64,000 nucleotides of DNA from Delphinapterus leucas (GCF_002288925.2 NW_022098092.1:1796817-1860816), one strand, 5' to 3'; positions 49,201 through 60,009 are shown, numbered from the stretch's first letter. Notes: generated from the letters alone by a model not told the origin. Numbers and translations are program-made.

Positions 49201-51209
49201 ATGCTAAAAAAAGGAACGTAAACCTACAGAAGTATGAAAAAATACATTAAAGAGAGATTTTGCTTAATAAACAGAAAAAAATGAACTGATAAATATAAGA
49301 GCTTTTTATAAACAAAACAAATAAAATAAACTAGTCTCCAGCAAGTCTTGTTTTTAAAAAAGGAAAATAAGCATAATAAAAACAATGAGAAGAGAGAATA
49401 GAACAGACACAGAAGAGAGTAAATGATATGCTGCTTTGTACAGCCTATGCTAAATAACCTGGAAATCTCTAAGAAAAAAGCATCTTCTAAGAAAGCTTAT
49501 CAACAAATAGATTATGAATAATGGGGAAACCATGAAGAAGTTAATAAAGAACAGGCAGAAATAAGTTTTCAAGTGCTTTCTTTAAAATCTATGCTATCTA
49601 GGCTTCTCAACTCATTTTATCAAGTCAGTCATTTTATAAAGCCAGCATATGCTTGAAATCAAAGCCTAACAAGGACACAACACCAGAGCAACATCATTCC
49701 CTCTGCCTAAAATGCATTCCCCTTAAATGTTCACGTTCATTATTCCTTTTCACCATTCAGGTGTCAGCTCAAATATAACCTCCCCAGAAAGGCCTTACTT
49801 GACCACCCTATTAAAATAACTTTCCTGATCCTCTTTGTTCTATTTTCTATACTCATCTTATTCATAGCATTTATTGCAAAGTTAAATTACCTAGAATTAA
49901 GCTCCATGAGAGTAGGGACTTCGTCTTATTTGCTGGCATAGTGCCAGAGCCTAGAATTTAATTGCTCAAAAATAGTGCTGAATAACTAAATATCACTTAG
50001 GAGTATATTTTCAGAAATCCAGCACCCTATTCAAATAATATACCATAATTAAACAGTAATTTCAACAGATATCAAAAGGGTGCTTGATTAAATTCAACAT
50101 CCGCTCTTGATATATATTAATATACCAAGAATGGAAGAAGAATCAATAAATATTTGAGAGCCTAAGACGTACTAGGATCAAATTTATATGCTGGGAATAC
50201 AGCAGTTAACAAAACCAAAAGAACTCTGCTCTCATGGAGCTTATTACATTCTAGTAGTTCTATCTCAAAATAATAACGTAACCAGCAACATACCTGATAA
50301 TAAAACATCACAGGCATTATAGTGAGGACAAGATGTCTGCTATTACCATTATTAATTGAGACTGCTCTGAAGTTCTAGCCAATTCAATATCAAAAAAAAC
50401 GAAAGATCCAATACTGAAAAAAAAATCATGCAGTTGCAGATGACACAACTATCTAGAAAATCCAAAAGAATAAATTATAAAATATGTAAGAAAAAGGTTC
50501 ACATGATGGTATCTGGTTACAAATCAAATATTTAAAAACCAGTATTTTTCTCGAAGAGTAATTAAGAAAAAATAAAGAGAGAGGGACACTATACTGAGAG
50601 ATTTGGTCACAATCTTTTCTATGATTTTATAAACTTTGATCATAAAATTCACCTTTCTCACAAATTTATTTTTAAAGACTAAAGAGCTGTAAATTTGAAA
50701 AAACATCTATTGAGAGAAGATTCCTGCTGTGAAAAAAAATACGTGTCACCTGCCATCCACTGGCAATTCTACCCAGAAGCAGGCGTCCAAGACAGCCCTG
50801 CGTGGTGGCTGCAGGCTCCTTTGTGATAGCAAGACAGTAGAGAAAGGAAAAGCCTTAACAGGGCGGTGGGGTTTTTTAATGGTATACTCATAGAGGAGAC
50901 CTGCTATACAGGATGAATGAACCGAGCTGAAATGTATCCAAAATGGATAATCTCAAAACTTAACATGGATTGGAGAAGGAGGGACTTTGCAGAAAAGGTA
51001 CAGTTTGTTACCTTTCACAAAAATTTTCAGACATTCATAAAAAAACAAAGAAACAAACAAAAAAAACACGTGTCTTTGAGATCTGTTATCATACCAGGGA
51101 AAAAGAAATATAAGTAAGCTCACAATGAATCCTATTATACCTCTATGTTCCAGTTATGCTGTTCCAAGGTATGGCGACATTGATCCATAGATTCTATGCC
51201 AGTCAGATC
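28056..51209 (-). CDS. FAF2: FAF2 (UBXD8/ETEA), Fas-associated factor family member 2; exons 2-11, 5' partial
   Basis: ER and lipid-droplet membrane adaptor that recruits p97/VCP to ubiquitinated proteins in ER-associated degradation and also responds to fatty acids (known for the family). Exons in transcript order: 51141-51209, 43139-43273, 41392-41468, 38919-39057, 37220-37305, 37028-37119, 35234-35411, 34096-34267, 33322-33465, 28056-28238. All phases agree, giving 424 codons plus stop. Adding a 21-residue first exon gives the 445 residues I recall for human. Domains by full-length numbering: UBA to about 48 ([17 protein letters not shown]), hydrophobic hairpin 90-115 ([20 protein letters not shown]), UAS about 138-277, charged coiled coil about 275-350, UBX about 357-439 with the FPR motif. 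Exon 1 is absent and should lie beyond the right edge. The intron between exons 3 and 4 is GC-AG. Confidence 0.96.
28234..28284 (-). repeat. FAF2: Tandem duplication of the exon 11 acceptor
   Basis: On plus, attacctgcagaaaaagaag (28234) recurs as attacctatagaaaaagaag (28264). On minus this gives two pyrimidine-AG|GTAAT acceptors 30 bases apart. The intervening 30 bases are open in phase with FAF2. Confidence 0.85.
28670..28880 (-). mobile_element. CHR-type SINE, young (cetacean-like)
   Basis: Poly(T) left edge, 'ccatggctcacgggcccagc', ending 'ccaccagggaagccc'. Target duplication cttgtgtatatctt at 28656 and 28881. Confidence 0.9.
29209..29509 (-). mobile_element. CHR-type SINE, minus orientation
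   Basis: 'ttggctgtgttgggtcttcg' to 'cgacaccagggaagccc'. Perfect target duplication tgatgtttactctt at 29195 and 29510. Confidence 0.9.
30065..30203 (+). mobile_element. Short CHR-1-type SINE
   Basis: 'gaattccctggaggtccagt' to 'gtggtgcggccaaaaacg' and an A-rich tail. Target duplication aaccacgatctagg / aaccacgacctagg (30051, 30204), one mismatch. Confidence 0.85.
30218..31920. other. FAF2 intron 10, AT-rich unique sequence
   Basis: No recognisable repeat, exon or RNA gene beyond short low-complexity stretches. The short open frames on either strand have no recognisable domains. Confidence 0.5.
31925..32760. repeat. MIR and L2 remnants in FAF2 intron 10
   Basis: 31930-32010 reverse MIR ('actacatgctaggtcctgtg'); 32160-32270 L2 3' end ('gtgcctagcacagtgcctga'); 32540-32750 reverse MIR ('actatgagccaggcacaatg', 'gatgaagaaactgaggctta'). 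Confidence 0.65.
33322..33465 (-). CDS. FAF2: FAF2 exon 10 (UBX start)
   Basis: Acceptor 'gtgtctctacag', donor 'ctaaca|gtaagg'. 48 codons, [10 protein letters not shown] to FHFSQSLT, in phase 0 at both ends. Contains the first UBX strands ([17 protein letters not shown]). Confidence 0.95.
34096..34267 (-). CDS. FAF2: FAF2 exon 9 (coiled coil)
   Basis: Acceptor 'tctgtccacag', donor 'cggcgg|gtaagg'. It encodes [10 protein letters not shown] then a long run of K/R/E (for example [19 protein letters not shown]), ending in four arginines. The human protein as I recall it has glutamine at the last position, so the exon-end codon appears changed to CGG. Confidence 0.94.
35234..35411 (-). CDS. FAF2: FAF2 exon 8 (UAS end)
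   Basis: Acceptor 'ctttctgtcag', donor 'agag|gtacag'. It encodes [20 protein letters not shown] through YLVSERLE, with split codons at both ends that match exons 7 and 9. Confidence 0.95.
36512..36723 (-). mobile_element. CHR-type SINE, young, in FAF2 intron 7
   Basis: Poly(T) edge, 'ccatggctcacgggcccagc', ending 'ccaccagggaagcc'. Perfect target duplication ccaggactgggt at 36500 and 36724. Confidence 0.9.
36760..36960 (+). repeat. MIR in FAF2 intron 7
   Basis: 'agagcctgacagacctgagc', 'gatcctgggccagtggctta', 'cctaaaccataaagtggagg' follow the MIR order. Confidence 0.7.
37028..37119 (-). CDS. FAF2: FAF2 exon 7 (UAS)
   Basis: Acceptor 'ccctctccacag', donor 'aggg|gtaagt'. It encodes [20 protein letters not shown] through KPEGYR, the core of the thioredoxin-like UAS fold. 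The intron to exon 6 is only 100 bases. Confidence 0.94.
37220..37305 (-). CDS. FAF2: FAF2 exon 6 (UAS)
   Basis: Acceptor 'ttctcacag', donor 'tgtcg|gtaagt'. 28 codons, [20 protein letters not shown] to DEFC, plus a split arginine. Confidence 0.95.
38340..38850. repeat. Ancient interspersed repeat in FAF2 intron 5
   Basis: 'ggaggagcttacagtctggt', 'aaggcattctagatagagga', 'gcaaaggcacagaggtggga' share the word order of the repeat at 17.6-18.0 kb. Family uncertain. Confidence 0.45.
38919..39057 (-). CDS. FAF2: FAF2 exon 5
   Basis: Acceptor 'ttcctccccag', donor 'agccag|gtcagt'. It encodes [20 protein letters not shown] through YQGTYSQ, linking the membrane hairpin to the UAS domain. Confidence 0.95.
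39405..39640. mobile_element. MER-type DNA transposon fossil
   Basis: Near-palindromic: 'agccacatgtggctatctaa' on the left is matched by 'agccacatgtggctagtggc' on the right, about 75 bases apart. The outer ends 'gcactgtctaaaacag' and 'gtgctgttctagaacag' are also related inverted. Consistent with a small hAT-like element. Confidence 0.6.
41392..41468 (-). CDS. FAF2: FAF2 exon 4 (membrane hairpin)
   Basis: Acceptor 'gaatttcag', donor 'tttag|gtatgt'. It encodes [20 protein letters not shown] then ILDIF, the hydrophobic hairpin that inserts into the ER and lipid-droplet monolayer. 77 bases, easily missed because it has no ATG. Confidence 0.95.
42180..42346 (-). mobile_element. Short CHR-1-type SINE in FAF2 intron 3
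   Basis: 'ttggccacaccacacggctt' to 'ggaccgccagggaattccct'. Perfect target duplication agaactactcctt at 42167 and 42347. Confidence 0.9.
43139..43273 (-). CDS. FAF2: FAF2 exon 3
   Basis: Acceptor 'tcttctcag', donor 'ccaagg|gcaagt', a GC donor. 45 codons, [20 protein letters not shown] to VVSRPQPR, in phase 0 with exon 4. It completes the UBA helix and the linker to the hairpin. Confidence 0.95.
43640..43830 (+). repeat. MIR in FAF2 intron 2
   Basis: 'ggtctgaatcctagctccag' and 'catgtgcaaaatgaagaaac' match the MIR core. Confidence 0.7.
43980..44465. mobile_element. LTR-type retroelement remnant (solo)
   Basis: 'aatcaatcatgcctatgtga', 'tgaagccccagtgaaaactc', then 'ctgtaatacactgtaaccat' and 'ggtgagctcttctagtgaat' resemble ERV-derived LTRs. 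It shares words with the element at 63.8 kb. No coding region is attached; family not assigned. Confidence 0.5.
44470..44837 (+). mobile_element. CHR-type SINE, near full length
   Basis: 'gggacttccctggtggcata' to a TAATTAAT-rich A tail. Target duplication agtgagggt at 44461 and 44838. Confidence 0.88.
44940..46545 (+). mobile_element. L1 3' half, split by a SINE
   Basis: L1 ORF2 C-terminal and 3'UTR sequence ('ctggatattcacatgcaaaa', 'atagacatctctccaaagga', 'tgcatatcaaaatcacaaga'), with many stops, resuming after the SINE at 46149-46449. Confidence 0.8.
46149..46449 (+). mobile_element. CHR-type SINE inside L1
   Basis: 'gtgggacttccctggtggcg'-type start to poly(A). Perfect 16-base target duplication aaagatggatagtggt at 46133 and 46450. 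Confidence 0.92.
46707..46991 (-). mobile_element. CHR-type SINE, minus orientation
   Basis: 'ggtcttcgttgctgcgtgag' to 'gccaccagggaagtccc'. Target duplication gagtttatt at 46698 and 46992. Confidence 0.85.
47265..47745 (-). mobile_element. L1 fragment, minus orientation
   Basis: Reverse complement of the L1 3' half: 'tatggctgagtagtatccca', 'ccacattgttttccacagtg', 'tttctccacaccctctccag'. Truncated at both ends. Confidence 0.85.
47750..49000. other. FAF2 intron 2, AT-rich sequence
   Basis: No exon or RNA gene recognised. Probably contains degraded L1 remnants near 48.7-48.95 kb. Confidence 0.4.
49020..50500 (+). mobile_element. Degraded L1 pieces with an L2 fragment
   Basis: L1-like 'caaagaagaaaataaaaaac' and 'gaaattcacagcctta'-type text at 49.08-49.3 kb and 'ctctgaagttctagccaatt' at 50.37 kb. 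Between them (49670-50000) is an L2 3' region ('gtgtcagctcaaatataacc', 'gcatagtgccagagcctag'). Confidence 0.5.
51141..51209 (-). CDS. FAF2: FAF2 exon 2 (UBA)
   Basis: Acceptor 'aatctttcag', donor 'atagag|gtataa'. 23 codons, [20 protein letters not shown] then NIE, the central UBA helices. It is the most 5' FAF2 exon in the window. Confidence 0.95.
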
Positions 51210-51689
51210 CTGAAAGATTAAAAACAAAAAGTTACTTAGGGAAAAACCAACAGTACATATTGGATATTTTTACTCCTAATAGAATACTTATGAATACCGC
51301 TGGGAAAATAAAGTTTTGAAGGCAGATATTCAAGTATGGTAAAATGTCACTATTCAGAATTTATTCAGTCAGTTATTGTAGATGTTACTCCCATACAACA
51401 AAAAAAAAATGAAAATTCCTTGTCTTTTAAAACTTCAAGGCTTTCAAGACTACTTGATCAAAATCAATATTCTCTCAAATTCAAGTTTAAAAAATGAAAG
51501 ACTTCTTCAACCTCTGCGCCCAGCAAAATAGTCTTTAATGCTAAACATCTATTGTTTATCATACTGATATAAAAATGCAGGTTTTCTGCAAATGTAATGC
51601 CTTTCACTAACTTACATCATTTTACCTATTAGCTTATAATGCAAAATGTGTAAAACTTTTTATCAAAGGAAGTCTGTAATTCAGATGCT

Positions 51690-52590
51690 TCCCTCCAATA
51701 TGTACTTTCCCTACTCCCTTCTCCTTGTACTATTCTTAGGTTTCACTTTGTCTATGACCAAATTTCCTTCTCTGGCTCTTCTCCTATCCCCTCTAAATGT
51801 AGAAATTTCCCTAAGGATGTGTCCTTGGCTTTTGCCTCTTCCTGGCAATCCTCAATGACCCTTTCTACTCAAATGACTCATAAATTTCTGGACCTGTCAC
51901 CTTTTCTGAAGTTTAGCAGCACGTTTCCAATAGCCTATTCAACATTTCTACCTAGATGTGGCACCAGTACCACAAATGCATCATTTAAAACCACTGTATG
52001 TGTTAATGACATCACCACCTTCCAAAATATACAGGCAAATATGACATCTGGAACCTCAGCCTCATTTTTGAGTACTCTATCCCTTGAACTACATACTTCA
52101 TCAGTAATCAAGTTCTGACTGTTTTCTATATCTATAATCACATTTCCATTCCCTGAGCCGGCATCTTCAATCAAGCTTTAATGACACCTCAAGTGAATTG
52201 TCAAAATAATTAATTTCTCCTCCTCTTTCTAACTCTTCCCCACCTCCCCTGGTCTCCCCACTCCCCTGTGTGTGTGTTATTTCTCTGCTCAAAAGTTTTC
52301 AGCTGACTGGATAATAAAATCCAAAATCCTTAGCTTGGCATTCAATTGTTTCTATAATGTGGCCCCAACCTAGCTTTCTACATTATTTTCTATTTCCCTT
52401 TAGGTGTCCGATACTCAACAAATCTAACAGCTTACGTGTACACCTAATGACCAGAATTTCCACAGAGCTAAATTCTAGCCTTCCTTCAAGGTCTAATACA
52501 AAAGCCAAACCCATCCATCCATCCTTTCATGCAACACATGTCTACTGTTTATTTCCTATTCTGTGTATTACTTACTATGTCCAGGGATAT
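51690..52590 (+). repeat. L2 fragments
   Basis: 'gtccttggcttttgcctctt', 'tttctctgctcaaaagtttt', 'aaaatccaaaatccttagct', 'aatgtggccccaacctagct': the L2 3' consensus order. Confidence 0.65.
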
Positions 52591-52947
52591 AGGGATGAAT
52601 ACAATACAGCCTCTATCCTCAAGAAATTCCTCTTAATAACCAGCAAGCAACAGGAAAAAGAGATTGATCTCAACCTGCTAAGAATGTCGTAACATGTACT
52701 GGTGAGTTAGGAGCCTGAGATTCTCACTTTGGTTCTGTGCCCTGTGATCAGTGACCAAACATGTTTTAATTCTAGCTTCCTTTATGTACAACGTGAGGGA
52801 TTTAATTTGGACTATTTGACTATCCTTTCCAAAGCTTAGAAGAAAAAAACCAAAAACTGAACTTTGCATTCTTTAGGTATGCAGTTGTTTATTTTTTTTA
52901 ATTACACAAGTAGTATAGAAACTTTGCTTTTTTCTTTAAACTGAACT

Positions 52948-53295
52948 ATTTATTTATTTATTTATTTATTTATGGCTGCGTTGGTTCTTTGTTGCTGCGC
53001 GCCGGCTTTCTCTAGTTGCGGCAAGTGGGGGCTACACTTCGTTGCGGTGCATAGGCTTCTCATTGTGGTGGCTTCTCTTGTTGTGGAGCACAGGCTCTAG
53101 GTGTGCAGGCTTCAGTAGTTGTGGCTTACGGGCTCAGTAGTTGTGGTTTGTGGGGTCTAGAGAGCAGGCTCAGTATTTGTGGTGCATGGGCTTAGTTGCT
53201 CCGTGGCACATGGGATGTTCCTGGACCAGGGCTCGAACCCATGTCCCCTGCATTGGCAGGCGGATTCTTAACCACTGTGACACCAGGGAAGTCCC
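52948..53295 (-). mobile_element. CHR-type SINE, minus orientation
   Basis: (TTTA)n left edge, 'gctgcgttggttctttgttg', ending 'gacaccagggaagtccc'. Target duplication not clear. Confidence 0.85.
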
Positions 53296-53924
53296 TGCTA
53301 ATATATTTTTATGTTTAAAATACTACAAAATTTTCAATACTGCAATTGGAAAAGCTCTGTTAAGAACTCTAGAGCTCTATTAAGAACCACTGGCTTTGAC
53401 AGCTCTGACAATGTGGATTTTTTCCTGACCCCCGCGGGCCTCTTACCAGTTTGGCTATTGCCTTCTGGCTTATAATAGGATCACCTTTAACTTTTGATTT
53501 CCTTACAGCCCATTGCAGATAACTGGGATGTCCAGGGTTCCACTCCCTCTCTGTACATTCTCTTTAAGAATTGGACTTTACTTTTACCTTCTTCTCAGGG
53601 TATGAATGACTACTCTGTCTTTACCAAAAATGTTTTCTACCTCTCTTATGAACCTATTATTTTCTATCAGCTATTATGACTATTTACACTCATTCTACTG
53701 CCTTATCAGAGGATGCATGCTCCTTAAGAGCAGTGTCTGTGATTCATCTCTATATAACGCTCCCCAGTACCTACACACAGTTAAGGGCTTAAAAGGCTGC
53801 AGAAAAAGTCTGTCCGAGTTAAAAAGACCTTTTAGTATAAGCTTCAATAACCATAGCTACTAAAGTGAAATCCTCTAGAAAATGTCACCAAAACTCATTG
53901 TACATTAATACCCTGGGGTTTTAA

Positions 53925-54110
53925 TTAAACTCCATCTAGTCAGAACTAGATGCTAAGCTGGCTGTTAAAAATACATATTTGCGGAATCTTCCTGGAGATC
54001 AATAAGTCAGGGATGGAGCCAAGGAATCAGTGGGTTTTTTGAAAAGCTCCTCAGTTGATTCTAATGTACAGCCAGGCCAGGAAATCCATGGTATTGTACA
54101 ATTCTAAGTG
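53925..54110. mobile_element. MER5A-like fossil
   Basis: Ends 'gctcctcagttgattctaat' then 'gtacagccaggccagg', the MER5A right end. The left part is degraded. Confidence 0.55.
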
Positions 54111-54359
54111 GGACCAGAGATTATACGTCACTTATTAAAATAACTTTTTAAAAAAGGGGTTATGAACACTGTAGGAGAGAACAATCAGGGTAACTGCACA
54201 TCTTCAGTATACTGAAATACTTAACCTAATGCAAGCAAAACCCTTTTATTGTATAAGTAGTGAATCAGGGTAAACTAGAAGCCCAACTTGAATAAGCCTG
54301 CTTTTCAGTCACTACTGATGAGTATTAAAAACATGCACTAGCAATATGCTAGGAAAGGA

Positions 54360-54690
54360 CTATTCATGTATCAACAAATATTCACTGATCTGGTATTCTA
54401 GATATCCAGGATACAAATACAGTCCCTGCACTCATTAGGCTTGTATCCTACTAGAGAGAGACTGAGCAAAACAAACCACACACATAGAGAAAATAAATGA
54501 ACAAAAATTTAGGCTGGGGGATTCCTTAGGATAGGGTGCTCAAAGAAGGACTCTCCAAGGAGATAACATTTCAGGAGAGGCCTGATGAAAGATAAGGGTC
54601 CAGTCATGGGAAAATATGTGGGAAGACTATTCCAGGCAGAAGGACAAATGCAAAAACTCTGAGACAAATGGATACATGACACTATGCATT
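54360..54690. repeat. Ancient interspersed repeat
   Basis: 'caacaaatattcactgatct', 'acagtccctgcactcattag', 'attccaggcagaaggacaaa': same word order as at 17.6 and 38.3 kb. Confidence 0.45.
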
Positions 54691-55429
54691 TGTCAAAACC
54701 CACAGAACTTTACAGCAGAGTGAACCTTAATGTACAGAAATTTAAAAAATAATTTAGAAGGTGAGAGGATCCCAGGATGGAACACAGACTGTGACAAAAT
54801 AATCTAATGGTATTAAAAATATATGAAACAACCTCACTGAATGGGGTGGGAGGAAAAGGTGTTAACCTAAAACTCTGGAAATGAGTGAAGTCTGTAAGAC
54901 TAAAGGCAAAAGGAACTGCACACAAGCACTGTGCTCTAGCTGACAGAGTTGGTTCACCGTATATGTTCATTCTGAAGCACGATATCCATATACTTATACT
55001 GGAAATGAACAATAAAACAGAGAGTGGGAGCCAGTTTTCTCATTGTTGAAGTGGGAAGTTACAGACAGTCGAGAGGAGAAGGCTGGATGATCCATGTGGG
55101 TGAGAGTTGGAAACATCTGAATCAACTCATTTTTAAGTTTAATTTAGACAGATGGCTGCATACAGAACTAGTTAGCTTAGTATACACATATGTATGTCTT
55201 TGCTCTATCAGCTGAGAAGGCCTAGAGGCAACAACACACACCCCAATAGCAAGCACACATAATGCCCAGATTCTGGTTTATAATATGTTCTCCAATAAAA
55301 GGAACCAGGTTCCTTGGAGAAATGGCTAATTCTAGGACTGGAGCAAAAAATACACAGGATGAGCCTGGAGAATCCTGTAGTTCCAAAAAGTAAAGGAGTG
55401 CTCAAAAAACCCCATAATGATGGGAATAT

Positions 55430-56310
55430 ATCAAAGTGATACAGGAATCAACTGAAAGAGCTCCCAATGGCCAAAGCTGGTACAATTTGAGCAAGAAAAT
55501 AAAGTAGTAATAGGTTATAATCCAAAGTACAAAATAAACATCCTTGAGTCCATATGAACAGAAATACATGACTGAATAAATAAATAAATGGGGGAGAATA
55601 GACAAATCCTGTGCAGAATTCCAAATAACTATGTAGATAGATACTTTGCCTTCTAGGAGGTGGAACATAACTCTTCACTCCTTAGGTATGTATGGGCTGT
55701 GCATAGTGACTTCCTTCCAAAGAGTACAGTACGGAAAAGGAGGAAAAAAGATTAACTTCATAGTGGAGAAACCTGACAAACACTACCTGAGCAAGACTGA
55801 TGTTGATCAATAGCGATAAATCCTGTTGATAATATGTACCCTTGATAAAATGTAATGAAAAGGCACTTTACCTCTGTGGTCTTCCTCCCCAAACCCCAAA
55901 CTCCAGCCTCATCATGAGAAAAACATCACAAAAATCCCAACTGAGGGACAACCCACAAAATACATGACCAGTGCTCCTCAAACTGTCAAGGTCATCAAAA
56001 ACCAGGAAGAGTCTGAGAAACTGTCACAGGCAAGAGGAGCCTAAGAAGGCACAGTCACTAAATGTAAGGTGGGATCCCAGAACAGAAAAAGGACATTAGG
56101 TAAAAACTAAAGAAATCTGAATAAAGTGTGGACTTTAGTTAATAATAATGCAATAATACTGGTTCATTAATTGTGACAAATGTACCAAACTAGTATGTAA
56201 GATGTTAATAAGGAACACTGAGTGAAGGTATATGGGAAGTCTGCATACTATTTTTAAAAGTTTTCTGTAAATCTAAATCTATTCTAAAATAAAAGGTTTA
56301 TTTAAAAAGT
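55430..56310 (+). mobile_element. L1M 3' end
   Basis: 'ggttcattaattgtgacaaa', 'aagatgttaataaggaacac' and 'ctattctaaaataaaagg' are the L1M 3'UTR end. The upstream limit is uncertain. Confidence 0.65.
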
Positions 56311-56319
56311 GGAAAAACA

Positions 56320-56643
56320 GGACTTCCTGGTGGCACAGTGGTTAACAATCCGCTTGCCAATGCATGGGCCACGGGTTCGAGCCCTGGTCCAGGAAGATCC
56401 CACATGCTGTGGAGCAACTAAGCCTGTGCACCACAACTACTGAACCTGCGCTCTAGAGCCTGCGAGCCACAACTACTGAGCCCACGTGCCACAACTAATG
56501 AAGCCTGTGCACCTAGAGCCCATGCTTCATAACAAGAGAAGCCACTGCAATGAGAAGCCCGCGCACCGCAACGAAAAGTAGCTCCCGCTCACCCCAACTA
56601 GAGAAAGCCTGTGCGCAACGAAGACCCAACACAGCCAAAAAAA
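56320..56643 (+). mobile_element. CHR-type SINE, near full length
   Basis: 'gacttcctggtggcacagtg' to poly(A). Perfect target duplication aaagtggaaaaaca at 56306 and 56644. Confidence 0.92.
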
Positions 56644-56759
56644 AAAGTGGAAAAACAAAACAAAACTGGGGTGGGAGAGATACATCTGAGACAGAACAAG
56701 CTTGGCAAGTTGGCAGATAAGGTCTGAGAAGTAGGCAGGGTAGGGAAAGTTCATCTAGG

Positions 56760-56960
56760 GTCGTGTTTCTCAACCCTGCTTGCACATCAGAAGCATCCGA
56801 GGGGAATCTACAGCTATCTAGACACCTCCCCCCTACAAAAGCAATTTAATCAGATTCTCTGAATATGCAGGCTAGGCACAGGTAAATTTTTTCCTGGAAG
56901 GGAAGGAGCTTCCAGCTGAGTCTAATGTACAGTCAGAGTTGAGAATCACTAACCCAGAGC
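56760..56960. mobile_element. MER5A-like element with inverted ends
   Basis: 'gtttctcaaccctgcttgca' and 'gtctaatgtacagtcagagt', 'tgagaatcac' form diverged inverted ends around 'atttaatcagattctctgaa'. Non-autonomous hAT fossil. Confidence 0.65.
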
Positions 56961-56999
56961 CTTACTTCTAAGTTCAGCAGGAGTGTCATGACCATATGT

Positions 57000-59990
57000 A
57001 GCCAGTCATTCTGGCTGCTTTGTGAATTAATTGTAGAGGGCATGACAGAGAGCAAGAAGCAGCAAGGAGACTATACAGGAATCCTAGGGAAAGAGAATGC
57101 TGGTTTAGCATAGGATCGTAGCAGTGAAAAGGGAAAGAAGAGGATAGATTGAGGTTATATTGTAAAGACAGAGCCAAGAAGATTGGATAATATGTGGAAG
57201 TAGAAGAGAAATATTAAGATACAGTGTTCAAAAAAATTAGGAGGAAAAGTGGAAACAGACCGCCAAAGATGAATGCGCTCTTATTCATTATATCATGATG
57301 CTAAATGCATCGTGCGGGAATGGATTTCCTGACCTCAAAGCTAGCCAACAGGATCCAAAAATGAAAAACATGCCGAACTCATCTGGCACTCACTGTCTGA
57401 AAACAGATGTAACTCATAACCTAGACATGGGTTGGCTACCTGGGTTTTCTCTCAGTTTTGTACTTTAAAAAACCTAGTATAAGTTAGGTTAAGACAGTTT
57501 AAATACTAGAGAAAGATGAGGAAGGGAGAGGTTTCCCTGTGGTCACAACTACTACCACTTCCCTGTATTCCAAGAAAAGGATTTAGAGTTTTGATTCAAT
57601 CTCCTTTCCAAACTTAAAAACAAACAAACAAAAACAAACATACAGGGGGAACTGATTAATGGTCTTTGCTTCTCCTTTCTAGACTGTAAGCATCTTGACA
57701 AAAATCCATTCACCTTCGCTTTCTGATCTTCGTAGGACTCTTCTGGTGTTTTCTCTCCTGGCTTGGGAACCAATCTTTCCACCCCATTCTTTCCACTAAC
57801 CAGCCGCACCTTTCACACATCACTGCATACAGTCAAGGTTTGGGGAGATTTCTCAATTTTCTCTTCTCCATGAGAGTCTTCTCTCCAGGATATGTACAAA
57901 TTTGAGCATTCTTACTTATTATACCAAGTACTCCTTTATGCATTAGTCTCCCTACCCATTTTAATGATTATATAATATTCTAATTGGCTAAAACAATTTA
58001 CATATAGATTTTGCAACTGCTTCTGATGTTCTGCTATTAAAACAGCACTTTGATGAACATTTCTGTTTATAAAGTTTCTCTGTATTTAGGCTTTTACCCC
58101 TTAGGATCCAGTTAAAATTATGGGCCAAGGAATATACATTTTTCCCCCCCATTCTCAGTTTTCCCTGAGAGGAATATACATATTTTTATGTTCTTGATAC
58201 ATACTGCTAAAATGCACTTTAAAAGGACTATTCCAATTTACATTGAATAGGGCTGGTTTCAATGTGAGTCAAAAACTAAATATGTGACAAGCCAATAGTC
58301 ATTTCAGTGCCAATTAAGCTTTGCAATGCCAGCTTTGTTCAAAAAGAAAGAATATTACAGGTTTGGCTGGAGACACTGTATTAGCTTTGCTACCAATTCT
58401 CTCCTCAGCAATAACATGTTTGGCTATAAGCACTTACAGAAGAGAGATGAAACACAGAAGTTGAGGGAATTTTATATTTAATAACCTCAGTCATTGGTTT
58501 CAAGCTCCTCCCAAACTAATTTCTTTAGAACTCAGCAGGCTGTAATTCTTTTAATAGGAACTTTCTTTTGAAAAGAGAACCCATTTATCTCTATATCCCC
58601 TAGACCTAGTGTAGTGCCTTAGCATACAGTAGAAAATGTTTAAATGAACATCTTGCCCTCACGCCAATGATCAACTTTTACTTCTTTATCTCTCTCTAGT
58701 TTTTAAACATTGTTCTTTTCGTTATTACTCATTTATTCCTACTTTGTGTAAGGAACTATACAGTTTCCTCAACAATCCCATGAGATAGTGCCATCATACC
58801 CATTATCAGTTGAGAATATCGAGACTCTTTAAAAAGAATTATGTGGAAGACACCGCGCACTAATTCAGGTACACGGTAAGTGATCAATAAAGGTTAGCTA
58901 AATCTGTAATTTCACCTAACTGGCCTGCTCTTCAGAACTCTGGTTTACATTTAGATCTACTGACATCTGAGGTGATCTGAGATGGTGCTGGACAAAAGAG
59001 CTTCAAGGAGTAGAAAGTTTAACTTTGGCACCTCCTTCTCCCTCTAATCTTTCAGGACCAGTGTGTACCACAAATCCCCTATTCAGGCAGGCCCATCCAA
59101 GTCTGTCTCACTGAGAAATATCCCTTGTTCCAAGATGATCTCTCCCTTCCGCCTCCCCTCAAAGCTCTCAAAGCTAACTCCTCTTCAATGAATTGCCCTC
59201 CCAAGGATTTAGCATAATGTTACATTTAGTTACATCAATTTACACAAATGTAACAGACTGACAGCATTAGTAGGAGAAAGGAAGTACTTACCTTTAGGGC
59301 AAAAAAGACCCAGAACCCCAATCAATCTCTAACTAGCAAAATGCATAGGGGAGATTGGAGGGATGTGCGTGAACCATTCTATATCCTTCTCCTATTCCAA
59401 CCTTAGTCTAACTTCCTCCTCCCAAATCAGATGACAGTAGGATGTCAACACCACTTGGCAACCTACATCTGAAATATTGTGATCCTCAATCTATCTCTTG
59501 CTGAAGCATAACTGAAGGAAGGTACCACAAACAACAGACGTACAGTGTTGTAACCAGATGTCTCATTCGACTATTTGGATAGGGATTGGGTAATGAGTTA
59601 ATCACTCTACAATAATCACTACAGTGCTTACCTAAGAAGTGTTTCTTTCCACCTCATCTGTTTATTATACTAACAAACACTGCAGGAGGCTGAGTTGAAA
59701 TCTAAGTACTCTCTAAATTCCACTTGGCTTGTTGGCTCTAGCTTGTTGAGGATGCATATTTTAACTTGTTTTCAGTTTTTCCCAGAGAGAAACTTGGGAA
59801 AAAGCAGAGATCTTTGTTCTCTCTTTCCTGCAACACAGATAGCTTTGCTTTATGCAATAAGCAGTATGCTCTCACTAGTAGTGGCAGGAGAAATGGAATT
59901 TGAAGTCCTTTAAGGAAGTAAAGTGATCACACCTCGGCTCTAATCTGTAACTAAAGCTCTTACACTCAGATCTTTATTATTCACATTTAA
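57000..59990. other. FAF2 intron 1, mostly unique sequence
   Basis: A stretch with few recognisable repeats (an L2 remnant near 58.6 kb, a MIR remnant near 58.75 kb). A minus-strand open frame at 57711-57809 ends at a GTGAAT donor-like site but has no convincing acceptor. Confidence 0.4.
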
Positions 59991-60009
59991 TTACTGATTT
60001 ACCAAATTA

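Noticed and set aside
57552..57809. 85-residue minus-strand frame (VERLVPKPGEKTPEESYEDQ) as a FAF2 or other exon
   Set aside because: It ends at a donor-like GTGAAT, but there is no pyrimidine-rich acceptor upstream, it does not match FAF2 and I recognise no family.
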